Under the pieces are notes generated by a model. That model ran no database searches and was not told the DNA's origin. It was given only the letters and a program-made list of their open reading frames with translations. A program made the translations under genes and the position numbers. A stretch of 64,000 nucleotides of DNA from Eumeta japonica (taxonomy: Eukaryota > Arthropoda > Insecta > Lepidoptera > Psychidae): positions 62,001 through 126,000 of the forward strand of contig BGZK01000005.1 of NCBI GenBank assembly GCA_005406025.1, given 5' to 3'. Positions 12,386-23,941 of this stretch are shown here, in pieces (the stretch's first letter is position 1; the number at the start of each line of letters is the position of its first letter).

Positions 12386-12599
12386 ATATTTGAAATTCAA
12401 CAGTCCTCAATGCGTATGCACTGGTACTGTAAGTGTCTGAGGAGAGTGTCTGAGGATAACGGATTCAATCATTGTATTACTGATAAAATTTCAAAATTGA
12501 AACGTGAGATGTCCGGAACCCCAAAAGTTCATTTCTGACTCATACTTTACTCTCTGAGCTATTACTAAAAACAGTTCTTACCCAATCAAAGATTACATA

Positions 12600-13075
12600 C
12601 TTATTTGATTGGAAATCGAATGTTTCATAGACGGTCGTTTCGAGAAGTTGACTTCGACGTCAACGAAAAATTAAAGTTTTTACGGCCTCCCAACAAATCA
12701 GAGGAACTGCAGTTGCACGACTTCAGTTCACACTTGGCCTGCTACTATCCCTTGCCCGGCAACGAACGTTTAGCTGTTTCATACCATCCACGAGCTCGTC
12801 CCGCCTCATTAAATTAATCCATCCTCTTGAATACGTCATCCCCTTTCGCTGATGTATTACATACGATCCGCGCAGAGGTCGGGATATTTCTTTCCGCGGG
12901 ACATCCTCGAAGACTACCGAAGATACCCGACCGCTTGAGGGTCGGGGCGTAACGTAATTGAAGAGCGCTCGTATGTCCACTCGGGCGCAGAAAAGGTCGC
13001 CGTACTCCGACCCCCCGAAGTGGGATAATTATAGGGCCAGTTTCAAAAATACTATTATATTGGAAAACGAGGATC
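12600..13075. promoter_or_regulatory. GC-rich island, coding uncertain
   Basis: Mixed-composition block with overlapping open frames of 70-88 codons on both strands, none recognisable. The plus frame at 12605-12817 has neither a signal peptide nor conserved motifs. Lack of stops follows from base composition. Best treated as a candidate conserved non-coding element. Confidence 0.3.
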
Positions 13076-13279
13076 CTCAAATGATGTGCACACTAGCGTC
13101 ATGATATTGTTTGATTGAATGATGTTCAAATTTTTTGTCATTTAAGCATTGTGTATAATTAATATAAATATATATATTTTTTTTTCTATAGACCTAAATG
13201 TGCTGACAGCCATCAGAGCAGAAGTCAAAGTTTATACGTTTTATTATACAATAATCGAATAAGAAGAATAATAATTTTG

Positions 13280-13375
13280 TTAATTTTTAGGATTCCGTAC
13301 ATACATATGAAAAAAAAAACGGAACCTTTGTAGGATCACTGGTGGGGCTGTCTATCTGTTCGTCTGTCACAGCCA
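13280..13375 (+). repeat. TTCCGTA...ACGGAACC foldback tail repeat
   Basis: GATTCCGTACATACATATG, an A-run, then ACGGAACCTTTGTAGGATCA and CTGTCTATCTGTTCGTCTGT. The two halves of the GGTTCCG motif are inverted and can pair. It matches the copy at 42847-42925 closely in layout. Confidence 0.55.
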
Positions 13376-14490
13376 ATTTGCTTTTAATATAGTGTACCGA
13401 TTACTTTAATATTTGGTATGCATATATATGTCTGTGATCCAAACACGGACGTGTAACGTAAGAAAATGAATTTTAAAAATGAGGGCCATTTTTGGGCGAA
13501 TTAGAAAATTAAAAAAAAGTTTTGTAAACTGTACTATGTGACATAATAAATGAAAGCTCTCATTGCGAGAATTTCGAACATACATTTTTTTATTATTAAT
13601 GTGGAAGTATTTAGTTTTAAAGTTATTTAAAAAATGTATGAAAATGGACCATTATCCTTATCTCCTAGACTATTGTGTCTAAAATCTTGAAAAAAAAAAA
13701 TAGAAAAATATTTCTTTATTTATAGATTGCAGGAAAATCCTTAAGAAGTCCATAATTTGGGTCCTTTTAGGTCATTTCAGGGTCCAGTATAAACTGACAC
13801 TCGCTAAGTACGTGAGTGCATATTCAGTGCGAATTAGTTTCTTTATTTTTTATTTTCTCTATCGTATAAGCAGTAACACATACAAGCGTGAAAATTGATG
13901 TGATAATAGTAAAAACTTAAAGAAACAATAAATAAAAGTCGGTCAAGCGCGAGTGTGATCCGTGCTTAGAATTCGCAAATGAATAAAAGAAAATATTTTT
14001 TTTTCAGTATTTGGAATGAATATATTGTGTTGTAATACGGAACCCTCATATAGCATGAATATGTACATCTTTGACCTATATTGATACTTCGAGGTTGTGT
14101 TTAGCTTTCTCTTTGAATCAACCTTATGACAACAATTAAAAAATTATTGTACATATTGTACTATGATTGGCTCATTTGATTAATATTTTCTAACGCCTGA
14201 TAATCTGTACCAAAGGATTAACTTATACAGAGATCGATAAGGAAGTGTTTAAAACGACATAAAATACGTCTCTGATCAAAGCACTATATTCTATTCAGAA
14301 TTATATCCTGGTATATTCTACGACAGGTACAAACATATGCAATATACTTGTCGATAGCAATACTGCTCTCCATTTAATATAGAGGGAACAGAAAGCCATC
14401 ATATTTTTTGTCGAGCACAAAAAACCCGTTCATACGCTATTTATTTCTTAAAAAACTTATCGTAAAACTGGTCAAAAATTATAGCCCTAT
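13376..14490. other. AT-rich stretch, nothing recognised
   Basis: No coding-like segment. A weak CGGAACCCTCATA piece near 14039 is another relic of the GGTTCCG tail family. Confidence 0.4.
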
Positions 14491-14745
14491 TCCAAGAATA
14501 AAGGTATCGAGTGGGTCAGCCCTCGACCTTGGGACGCACTTAGGGCGGGCGCCCTCACGCGACAATGGCTTAGCGAGCCTTTTGTATGGATTTTCCCCAA
14601 AATCGGTGCGCCCTCCGTGGGCCGTATTCTCGGGGAACCTTTTTAAGTGTATCACGCGATGAGTTCGTATGAATTTATCCGGGAGTTGCGTACCGTTCGC
14701 ATTATCAGTCTGGCTTGCTTTTCGACGCTCTCTGAAGTGAAACTT
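14491..14745. promoter_or_regulatory. GC-rich island (candidate regulatory element)
   Basis: A block with GGGCGGGCGCCCTCACGCGA, GCGAGCC and a run of GC-rich words, flanked by AT-rich DNA. An open frame of 84 codons spans it and a second of 83 codons follows, but neither resembles a protein family. Non-coding regulatory DNA is the simplest reading. Confidence 0.3.
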
Positions 14746-15249
14746 CTTGAGGAACGTAAGGGTAAAAATTTATTACGGCGTAAAAAGAAACATCACGTTC
14801 TCCCGTCAAATTGGTCTGTCACACGTTCTCCAGAAACCAGGATCCTTCATCATGTTGAATGTGAAACTATATTTCTTACTTTAGCTACCACGAAATAAAG
14901 TTTATCTTCTTACGGGTGTATATTGATATGATAAATGCGCACTTTTCTATTTATTTTTATCATACATTTCTGTATGCTTAGTCGTTTGTCTACTGCTCAT
15001 GAAGATTAAGCATACAGAAAGCAAGGAAACTTGGAACCAGTTTCGGTTGTTTTCTCCGCATATATTATCCCCGAGTTAAAAGTTTCTTCGTATTTTACAA
15101 GTAAAGAGTTACAGTAAAAATGTCTTTGGTTGTACTATTTGTATCTGGCTAGTTTTCATACCATTTAATTGATGACAAATAAAAAAAAAGGAATATAAAA
15201 AGTGAAAACAGTATCCTGCCATTTTTCTATCGTTTTTCGGTCCACCAAG

Positions 15250-16190
15250 AAGAGTGAATATAACGTAGGAGTTCGATACATTCTGAAGTTTTGAACGAAC
15301 CGTCAAAAGCGTCAAAAGTTTTGACGTTTATGAACCTTATGCAGTGTCAGTGCGATTTGTACGAAACTAATCCAAGCATTTTCAATCTGGTAATTTTGAT
15401 GTCAAAATTGAACCTCGTTCTGGTTGACCTATAAATACGTATAAAGTCAAAGCTATGTTGGAAAAAGTAGAGCAAGATCGGCATATTAGTTCTTATCACA
15501 TATCTGAAGAGTTGAGAATTCACCATAAAGCAGTTTTGATCCATTTGAAGAAAGCTCGATACTTGGGTATCACACGAGCTCACTGAAAGAAATCTAATGA
15601 ATCGTATGCTGATTTGTGACTTTTTATTGAAACGTAATGAAAGCGAATCGTTTTTGAAAATATTGATCACGGGTGATAGAAAATGGATTACCTACGACAA
15701 GAAAGTGTTAAAAAGATCATGCTCAAAAGGCAAGCAAGCTCCACAGACTATAGCGAAACCCGGATTAACTCGTAATAAATTGATTCCATGTGTATGGTGG
15801 GATCGGAAGGTTATTGTTCATTATGAGCTTTTACCGCCGAGTAAAACCATCAATTCGAATCTCTACTGCCAAGAGATGATGAGACTCAAGGAAGAAGTAG
15901 AGAAGAAGCGGCTAGAATTGATCAATAGAAAGTGTACGATTTTTCACTGTGATAACACCAGACCTTTTTAGCCGCTCAACAAATATTGAGAGAGTTTGGT
16001 TGGGAAATGTTAATGCATCCGCCATATAGTCCTGACCTTGTGCCCTCAAATTTTCACCTGTTTTGGTCTCTTCAGATTTCTCTAGGTAGTGTTAATATAA
16101 AGAGGGGACTGTCAAAACTACTTGTCGCAGTTTTTTGAACAGAAGTTCCGAAATTTCTACAACAATGGGATGACGTCACTACCAACAAAA
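15250..16190 (+). pseudogene. mariner transposase (D34D type), degraded
   Basis: Mariner transposases cut and join the transposon ends in the nucleus with a D,D34D catalytic triad. The helix-turn-helix half is readable around 15371-15580: SGNFDV, LEKVEQDRHISSY, then a HLKKARY-like piece. It contains internal stops. The longest clean frame, 15597-15971, carries the first Asp in LITGDRKW (15675-15677), WWDRK, LLPPSKTINSNLYC, and the second Asp in FHCDN (15951-15953). A stop follows at 15969, and a frame change leads to REFGWEMLMHPPYSPDLVPS. The third catalytic Asp of the SDYHLF-type motif is Asn here (16049-16051). Frame breaks and the lost Asp make it inactive. The subfamily is not assigned. 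Confidence 0.85.
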
Positions 16191-16191
16191 T

Positions 16192-16192
<1 letters not shown>

Positions 16193-16273
<81 letters not shown>
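16193..16273. repeat. compound (AC)n(TA)n microsatellite
   Basis: About 40 bp of AC repeat is followed by about 38 bp of TA repeat, located inside the mariner between the transposase tail and the right TIR. Confidence 0.9.
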
Positions 16274-16278
<5 letters not shown>

Positions 16279-16359
16279 TAAATGGAAATAAAATATGATG
16301 AAAAATTATCTTGAATTTGTATATAAAATACGAAAAATCTTTTCATCGACCCTATATTA

Positions 16360-18470
16360 TAAACACAATGACGATGCTATGATTTGATACATTTGATCTC
16401 ATGCTACGACCAGGAAACTCAAGGAAATTGTTGAGCGATTAATAAAATATATTTATTTTGTATATACGTATACTCAAATACCTTAGACGTTCGAATGATT
16501 GTTAAAAACAAAACGATAAAAAAAAATTGACCAAATTTTGAAAAGCATGTGCTTATTACAAATTCACTATAAACAGTGGCGTGTGATGGTTATACTCATA
16601 TGTTATAGTACTTTACCGAAGGTAAAAGAAACATTAAATATGCTACATATGATATTAATCTACACTTAAGATCTTAAAGTACGCGACAGCGACTTGTAAT
16701 TAACCATTATTACCCCAATTCGGGGTATGTAAATTGAAATTTAGTAGTGATTATTTTTTCATTTTAATCCCTCTTTATCATGATCACGGTTTCTATTTCA
16801 ATGCCAATCCTGATGCTGCTTTTCGTTATTTTCTTGGGCATACCCACTATTTTACTAATATTCATATTTTTTGATTGAAAGTATTCTATATTGTATTCCA
16901 GATGACAGTCTGTCCCTACGTAGACTAAAGTTTTAAATTGTAAATACGTGTAATTAAAACTATTATCTATTCAGATGTTTAAAAGGTTTTGTCGATAGAT
17001 GGCAGCTCAATTTTAATATAATATAATGTAATTACGTTTCTGTCTGTACAGAATATGTGAAATTAATCTATTTGTATTAATGCAACATGAAACTTACAGC
17101 ATTGGGACTAACTGATAAGTAGCAAACGAAGATTTTTCAAGAAACTAGTTTTGCCTCAGGGGTAAACTCTATAGTTTTAAACTTCTATGACTGTAAAGAA
17201 TAACATAAGTAGAGTATGCGCGGAATGAGTGTAAATTCAACTTAATTTGCAAAAGCTTATATAAGGTTAGAACAGAAGGAAGAGATTCGTCTTTAAACTA
17301 TCGCTACAAGTCTTTTAAAGTGAATATTTTTTACATCGCCTCAAATTTTTTGGTCCATCTATCGCATGTCGCATTACAGCCGGCCACGGAGTAGGGGTAA
17401 AGTGAAAGGCGCTCGGCAGAGCAGCCAAGGCCGTGTAACGAAAGGCCGTAAGAACGTGTAGCATTTATATTCTCGGTTATTCGTGCAAGTGCTTCACAGT
17501 ATTTGTTTTAAGAACTAAATTGTTTTTAAATATTTTGTAATCAATAAATATCATTCTTATTTCTTACTGTACATAGATCACGTGTATAACCTCATTAAAA
17601 TCTAAAATGACTTTAAAACTTGATAAGAATATTACAAAAAAAAAATAAACCTTGCAATTTTCCTGCTCCTAATACTCTATATTCATCTCATTGTCTCATA
17701 AATTACTTTTTAAAAGTTTCACTTCTACCGTGTGTAAATTTTTAGAAGAATAAGCGAATTATTCTTTTTGCAATAACTGGTAATGTAATTTATATAAAAA
17801 GGGGTTTTTTTAGTATTTTTTTGTTTCCGATAATGTCTAAATATAGAGCATTTCTATTGAATTTTCCCTTATATATTATCAAGTAAAATTTGGTTTGGAA
17901 AAGGGAGGTTTCGGCTTCGGGCTGAGTAGCTCATATGTTTGTAAAATATACTTTCCTACTTATTGGCCGAATTTCATTGACTAGGTCATACCGACTGTCA
18001 GTTGTCGTTAGTAGTGAAGAAAGCTCTGACAAGTGAGTGTCCAAGTAGCACAATCGGTGTTACGATTCATATTGAAACTTGGGCGTATGTAAATCTGTAG
18101 AGTTTGGATTTAAATCTTACATTTAAGATCTATCCTCAAGTATTTGAAACGTGTGTAACATAATTCTGTTATCGTATCATTATCATGGCCATAGGCAGGT
18201 CTTGAAAATTGCTGATATGGAGTAATCCGATAAAACTGAAACTAAAATTGAAAATATTAAAATTATTTTGAAAATTAAAAAAAAATATTTTTTTTTTATA
18301 AGAAACATCCATTTGGACATTCTCGGATTCCTTGGGCCGATATTTTGCCAATATCGTATTGAAAACAGACAAAAATCCTCTAAACTCTTGATGAACGGAA
18401 TATCTAAATATATATTACAATTAAATTTGAACTAAATAACTATGCTGCCTCTAAAGCTCTACTGGCATTT
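16360..18470. other. AT-rich stretch, no gene recognised
   Basis: No coding segment is seen. A GC-richer piece at 17375-17470 (GCCGGCCACGGAGTAGGGGT) precedes a tract with AATAAA at 17545-17550. It reads like a retroelement or transcript 3' end but has no partner. CGATAGATGGC recurs near 16993. Confidence 0.35.
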
Positions 18471-18481
18471 TAATTTTTTTA

Positions 18482-18560
18482 ACCGACTTCAAAAGAGAGG
18501 GAGGTTCTGTACTTTTGTATGTTTCTATGTTATTCTAAGTTCGTCTGTATATTTTTTTAT
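18482..18560 (+). repeat. CCGACTTCAAAAGAG dispersed repeat
   Basis: CCGACTTCAAAAGAGAGGGA then GGTTCTGTACTTTTGTATG, followed by a T-rich stretch. This motif is a frequent lepidopteran interspersed repeat, and here a single diverged copy is present. Confidence 0.45.
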
Positions 18561-18671
18561 TATGTTTAGCTATAATTTCGTCAATTATGGATGGACTTCC
18601 GAATTTTTGTTTTGAAATTATTTAAATAGATCTTTGAAGGGGGTATTTTTTTTTGAAATTTTTTTTGTTAT

Positions 18672-18805
18672 CATTGTTTACGCTTATTTCCTACAGTGTT
18701 AAGTAAAACATATGGTACGATGTTTGCATATTTATCTCTCTTGTTTCACCGACATCTATCAGACGTGTCATGCAAGCTCGTCGATTTTGGATACTTAATT
18801 ACTTT
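18672..18805 (-). mobile_element. RTE-like LINE, 3' tail fragment
   Basis: The minus-strand reading has ACGAGCTTGCATGACACGTC and TAGATGTCGGTGAAACAAGA, then GATAAATATGCAAACATCGT. This is the same tail as at 5.1, 32.7, 49.0 and 61.6 kb. Only the tail is preserved. Confidence 0.7.
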
Positions 18806-19726
18806 AGATCTTATCACCATCATAAAGACCACATTGTGATCATCGCATACTGAAAGAAAATGGTGTGAGCGCAATACAACGAAATGTGAAATCTTTGACA
18901 AAATTCAAAATTCAAGTTCGCAGCCGAGAGAGTTTGCGATTAGTTTAAAATCAACATCACGAGCTCACAATCCTAAGAAAAACCACATTAATTTTCACTA
19001 AATACAGGTGGGGACTACTGCGAAAGTAACAGCATTCCATATAAAATAAACCGCATGAAATGTGTATCATCACTTTCAGAGTTTAAAAGTACCCGATGTA
19101 TTTTTAAACTGAACGCAAAAACCTATTTTTGTCGTTAAAAATAATCAGAAGTTTTCAAAAGTGCCATGCTGTAATCTTTGTATCCATGATATCAGACACG
19201 AAAAAGATTTTTGAACCGTCGATTTAGTGAACCGAAAACGAAAGTTTGAAAACGGTGGCCAAATACGAATGGTCCTACGCACGGAAGGTTCCGTATTTAT
19301 CTGTGTTATGTATTTAATAGAAGTGTCTTTAGCTACGGATCCTTATCCTCACACTTGGCCGGTTTATATTGTTTGCTGTTTTACCTTATATATATAGTTT
19401 GTACTATAATGATATAAATGTGATATTGGTATATGTTTTACGATAGAACAGTAGAAAAAGATAAAACCTTAGGAAAACAGGTTTTTAATTGGGATGACTC
19501 CCCCCCTTTGACCATGATTACGTATATGTTTTCGTTTTTAATAGGATGCATTTTGTTGACATAGGCTTATATACACTAATGCAATCGGTTGGCGAATAAG
19601 TCAACTAATTTCCCGATTTCGTGTAGTTATATAGCAACGGATATCGTTATTTAGATTTTTTTTATCTGCCAAAGTTCTATATTGTATAATATTTTTTGAC
19701 AGTATTTATACGGCGTAAGTTTCCGA

Positions 19727-20234
19727 TATATGTCAAGAGAAATATAGAATCGTTCAATAAAAGGAGCGACATCCATAACATTAATACTAGACATAAGAAT
19801 GATCTTGCTGCTCATAAGACTCGTCTAAGTAAAGTTAATAAATCATTTAAGGGGATGTGTGTGCGCTTTTATAATAAGATCCCAACTGAAATTCAAAATT
19901 TGCCATTTACTGAGTTTAAACGTTTCGTTAAAAGAAAGTTATATGGCAAGGGCTATAATACTGTATTGGAATATCTTAATGAAAAAAGGCCCTGGGATTG
20001 AGCTGCTCGCCTATCAGCTTATTTCATATTATTTTTAAATGTCAACTAAATCATAAATGACTAAATACTTTGTATTGATGAGTAAAAAGAGCAGGCCTTG
20101 AGTTTCTTGCCCATTCTTCTCTCGGTGAATCAGAATTTGGAATGAGCGGTAATGTCGAAATGAAATTATTAATGACGTATTTCAAGTGTAATTTCATTAC
20201 CTACGAAATAAAGATATTTTTGATTTGATTTGAT
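19727..20234 (+). mobile_element. CR1/Jockey-type LINE copy A (5'-truncated)
   Basis: A non-LTR retrotransposon remnant. It keeps the last ~90 codons of the reverse-transcriptase ORF (frame open to the stop at 19999-20001, ending GYNTVLEYLNEKRPWD), a 3' UTR with CTTGCCCATTCTTCTCTCGG, and a tail of TGATT repeats (20221-20234) instead of poly(A). Homology to copies B and C begins abruptly at about 19727, the usual 5' truncation. It is nearly identical to B and C over the C-terminus, so the family was active recently. Confidence 0.85.
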
Positions 20235-20549
20235 AGCTAAATAAAAGGAGAAACATTGCTATTTCGTTAATCCTGTATTTAGTTCAGATCTGACATTATT
20301 AATTACGTTGTATTAAGATATAAGCTCAGGCGATTTTTTCGTACACCAGATATTCAATTAAAATTTAGACATTTTCGAGCATTTACTATCGCCATTTTGA
20401 ATAACCTTCAGCTACGTGGCGTACAAACAAGAACGACATGTCTGATCGATGAAAGGAATTGTTACTTGTAGGCATCTACAACTTTTGTGTTTTGGAAAAC
20501 GTTTGCAACATTTTCTATTTCTACGAACGGTAAAGCTCTAACGGTTTGA

Positions 20550-20640
20550 GCGGCGGTAGCTCAGCGGTCAAGACCGTTGACTTTGGACACGAAAGCATCG
20601 GGTTCGACCCCGCCACAGTCGTAGTCCCAACCACGTGAGT
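20550..20640 (+). mobile_element. tRNA-derived SINE head (or tRNA pseudogene)
   Basis: Pol III box A TAGCTCAGCGG (20557-20567) and a perfect box B GGTTCGACCCC (20601-20611) are spaced 44 bp apart, as in a tRNA gene. The anticodon-loop position reads CTTTGGA, but the anticodon and acceptor stems do not pair, so this is not a working tRNA. A tRNA-derived SINE or tRNA pseudogene fits. Its tail is not defined. Confidence 0.6.
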
Positions 20641-20899
20641 TAAATGTCAACCTATTTCGTTACATTTCATAATTTTCGTATTATTGATTTGTGCTTAATA
20701 AATTCAATTTGAAACATTAATTCGTATTGTTCTTTCGGTTGCCCGAATATCCCCCGATATAGAGACGTATCCACGTAAAACTTAGGGCTTTATCAAAAGT
20801 ACAGCCGACAAAAGTTATTATTTTTTTTTTAAATTATATCTAGTTAAAAATTAATTAGTTGTCTATTATGTTTCAAGTGTTAGGTAGATAAGCACTTTG

Positions 20900-20975
20900 A
20901 AAGTAGGACAGACAGCCAGAGAGCGAACGGATGGACGGTCTACGCTTAGTTATAGGGTACCGTTGGCGGTGTTTG
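20900..20975 (+). repeat. dispersed GACAGACAG...GGGTACCGT tail repeat
   Basis: GGACAGACAGCCAGAGAGCG then GGATGGACGGTCTACGCTTA and TAGGGTACCGTTGG, a diverged member of the tail family seen near 2.3 and 63.8 kb. Confidence 0.45.
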
Positions 20976-21099
20976 ACGACTTACGTAATTTTAGAACTAG
21001 TGGGTGGGTGTTAATAGAGTTCGTGGGATTTAGCGTTCCATAAAATCATCAGAAACACACTAATAAAAGGCCTGTACAATTTTTTCGAAGGGTAAACCT

Positions 21100-21575
21100 T
21101 TTACAGGTACTCGTGTCGCGCCACGACCGTACAAGTCATGTAACAAGGCCGGCGGATCAAGTGGACAAATAAATTTGTACCTAAAATTACACGCTCATTT
21201 CTCAAGTTAATACCGAAGGTCCGATTAAAATTGCTCCATTGAGAGGGACGAAATTTTTATCTCAAAAGTCACTCCGGCCGGTGGGATTTCGAATCACAAA
21301 AAAGCACCTCCTTCGCCCGGCCTAATTTAGGGTAAGCTTTAACAATTGTGCCCTCGTTAAGCGCGGACAATCGGCGGAGTGACGGCCCGCCCGCGAGCCC
21401 GTGACGAGGGTGACCAGGATCCCTCGCGGTCGAGCCATTTTGTCCCCGGTAATGACCTTAAAATTGTGCTGATACACCCTACTTACATTTTTATAGGGCC
21501 CCTATTACGTGAAATATTGACGTCGATTCCCGATAATATTCTAAATGACGATCCGCGAGGCCGGCAATGAATTTT
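21100..21575. promoter_or_regulatory. GC-rich island, the most striking in the window
   Basis: A long block of GC-rich, non-repetitive sequence including GCGGAGTGACGGCCCGCCCG and CCCTCGCGGTCGAGCC near 21375-21437. There is one open frame of 63 codons at 21379-21570 with no family resemblance. The mixture of GC-rich words with AT-rich homeodomain-like words (GATTAAAATT, CCTAATTTAG) is what insect conserved non-coding elements look like. The function is not known. Confidence 0.35.
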
Positions 21576-22440
21576 GATCAGTTTTTTTTCTAGGCAATTT
21601 TTTTCTAGTGAGTCTGGTGAAAACTGTAATAGGTAAAAATACTAGAAATTTTTGCGTCTCATAGTTCGCTTTCGTGACTGAAGTTCTATATATTAAAAAC
21701 ATATCTTCTTACTTAATATGTTTTTCCTTAGTTGAAGAATTTTCATTTTAATTTAATAATAGTAATGTTTAATAATAATAATAATGGATTATAATATTTA
21801 CTTCGAAGCATTTTAAAATATTAACATAAATTAAATATGTGTACTCTATCTTTCACACTTATTTAGGATATACTTTTGTTTTTGACAAATTATGCGATCT
21901 TTTTTAGGACTTGTATTCGTTTTATAAATCAGTTGTGAATAATTTTTACAAGTTATTAGGGATTTCTTTCTCTCTTTCTATTCAAATTATTTGTATAGTT
22001 TTGCACTTAGAATTAGGTTTAGTTAAGTTTCAGAATCTATATTGGATAAGTTGTTCTAAGATTGGAATTAGTTTTGGAGAACTTCCAGAACCTATCACAA
22101 ATATTTTGTTGTCTTAGTATTTGATATGATTTAGAATATATTTCAGGATATGCCTAAAGCAAACTGAAATCCTATTTCATTCTATTACTAGAGCTTATTT
22201 TCAGGAAAACCATGTTCTTACAGTCTCTTGTCAGTAAATTTATGTACATACAGTTTATGTAAGGAAATAAATAAGACACAAGTGCTTTTTTTTACAAGGG
22301 CGATTGTTTCAACTAAATACATACGCACTGGTAACTAAAAATACTGAAGAAAATATATACTCACAAATCTTGAATTTAGATTGTTAAGATCTAGTATTTT
22401 TTTAATGGCGATGACATACGTATGATATTTTTTTTTTTAT
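21576..22440. other. AT-rich stretch, nothing recognised
   Basis: The open frame at 21911-22117 is Leu/Ile/Ser-rich and typical of random AT-rich DNA. No signal of a gene. Confidence 0.4.
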
Positions 22441-22444
22441 ATAG

Positions 22445-22640
22445 CATATTCGAGGAGCAAATGACCAGGTGAGGCATCGGAAAGACGAGGCGCTCGTAAA
22501 CTCAGACGGGTCACCAGTGCGCTGCCGGTCTCTCGGGAGGGAATGGAATATCTAATGGAGGGTGAATCAGACTGATGGAGGGTGAGTGGGCCACCGGAAC
22601 CCTAACTCACTGGACGAAATCATTATTCTCTGAGAGTGAG
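22445..22640 (+). repeat. SINE-like dispersed repeat B, copy 1
   Basis: The shared blocks with 56165-56365 appear in the same order. A GAGGAGCAAA-type start is followed by TCACCAGTGCGCTGCCGGTC, GGAATATCTAATGGAGGG and CTCACTGGACGAAATC. This layout (CGAGCAAACGAG..., then ...GTGCGTTGCCGGCCTTT...) is one of the commonest lepidopteran interspersed repeats. The two copies here are strongly diverged. Confidence 0.6.
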
Positions 22641-23720
22641 GTATTTCGCCGCTCGAACCGGTTCATTTGTGTTCTGCAGTCAATTGGCCACAGAATGGCT
22701 CTACCACAATAGTATAACTCCTGAAGAAGTATTAAGACTAAATAGGGATAAATTTAAAATATGCGTGTCCAGATTATATTACAATAGCTTAATATTGTGG
22801 TTTGAGGTGAGCCCCGCCAGAATCTTTTCAGGTTGGCGGTTTGAGTTTGGTCTTGATAACGAATATAACAGACAACTTAACGTGCTTTTTTATGCAAGCA
22901 GCTAGTGGATTGGTTGACTTAATTTAACAACTGATTTATCAATATATCCAGGGTTATAATTTAAAATTGGTACCTTCTGGTACCCAGGCCACGCTCTTCA
23001 CCACTTGGACATCACCACTCGGTTCGCTGATGATGGTTATGTAGATAATAATAACGCTTTGATTTCAATTTACTAGATTTAAGTATGATATTTAAAAAAA
23101 TGTGTTCGAACAAATTCCGTGTCGGTTCTTTTTCTTGTGCTCCAGAACCGATGTGATGAATTTATTTTAATTTACCGATAAGAATGTGCAAATAATTACG
23201 TTAATGAAAATTCTTTCTTTTCATTTAATTTAATTTTTTTTTTAAATCATTTTCAGAACGAACTTATTTATGGCATGTTACACTCCAAACGCTTGGTGAA
23301 TGATACCTAAGGCTAAAAAACAACCAACACGATACTACATTCAAATATCGCTCGCATGTCGCCCCTTGACTGCGCCAACGACACTACACAAAAGCTACAT
23401 AAGCCTAGTTGTAACAATCTCTAGCGAGGAAGAAGTCATTATTATGGCATACAATTACGTTTGTTGTATCCACATCCATACAACAATATTGATTTCAGAC
23501 TATTTGTCGCGTGAGTTAACACAACATGATGGAGTACTCAAACTCATGGTAAAGAATAAGTAAATACCCGTATCAAAGTTTAATTTAAGTTGTGGGATCG
23601 CATATACAGCAACTAAACACAAATATGCTTGAATGTATCAGTCCAGAAAGAAAGGATGTATATTTAAAGCTTTGACATAAAAAAAAACACTCTATTATTA
23701 TCGCTGAAACATGTTTTATT
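22641..23720. other. non-coding stretch
   Basis: Open frames at 22636-22905 and 23300-23563 (about 88 codons each) do not resemble known proteins. The first starts inside repeat B. No splice-bounded exon is seen. Confidence 0.35.
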
Positions 23721-23935
23721 GAAGTAGATGCAGCGAGCGTGTCGCTTGAACAACTTGCATGCTGTCGCTCATGCGATATGACGTCAGCAAGCAGCGTCTA
23801 TATCTCGACGTTGTCGCTTCATGGGCATGTTTTTGTCGTTTTGTGTGGACGCTACATGCAAGCGACATCGAAGCGTGAAATGTTTATGTCGCGTCTGTGA
23901 GATGTCGCACGTGTGTCTTGGCATTGCTAAAGCTC
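23720..23935. repeat. GTCGC-rich subterminal-repeat-like region
   Basis: The pentamer GTCGC or its inverse GCGAC occurs six times in about 190 bp, with GTGTGGACGC between them. Clusters of a short word in both orientations are typical of subterminal repeats of hAT-like DNA transposons. No transposase is nearby. The block leads straight into the 5S-like piece. Confidence 0.4.
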
Positions 23936-23941
23936 CTCGTT

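Larger units (their letters stand above)
15067..16355 (+). mobile_element. mariner-family transposon, full span but dead
   Basis: A Tc1/mariner DNA transposon of about 1.29 kb, the usual mariner length. The left end near 15067-15098 has GAGTTAAAAGTTTCTTCG then TATTTTA. The right end at 16323-16355 has TAAAATACGAAAAATCTTTT then CATCGA, its imperfect inverse. Both ends sit beside TA-rich sequence, consistent with TA target duplication, although the exact boundary is blurred. The transposase gene inside is broken and a (CA)n(TA)n microsatellite has grown between the gene end and the right TIR. Confidence 0.75.

Noticed and set aside
12605..12817. 70-codon open frame starting with ATG
   Set aside because: No domain, signal peptide or splice context. 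Opposite-strand frames of similar length overlap it.
17434..17572. Possible solo LTR (TG...CA with AATAAA)
   Set aside because: No partner LTR, no target duplication, no primer-binding site or second copy in the window.
20550..20611. Functional tRNA gene
   Set aside because: Box A and B are good, but the anticodon and acceptor stems do not pair.
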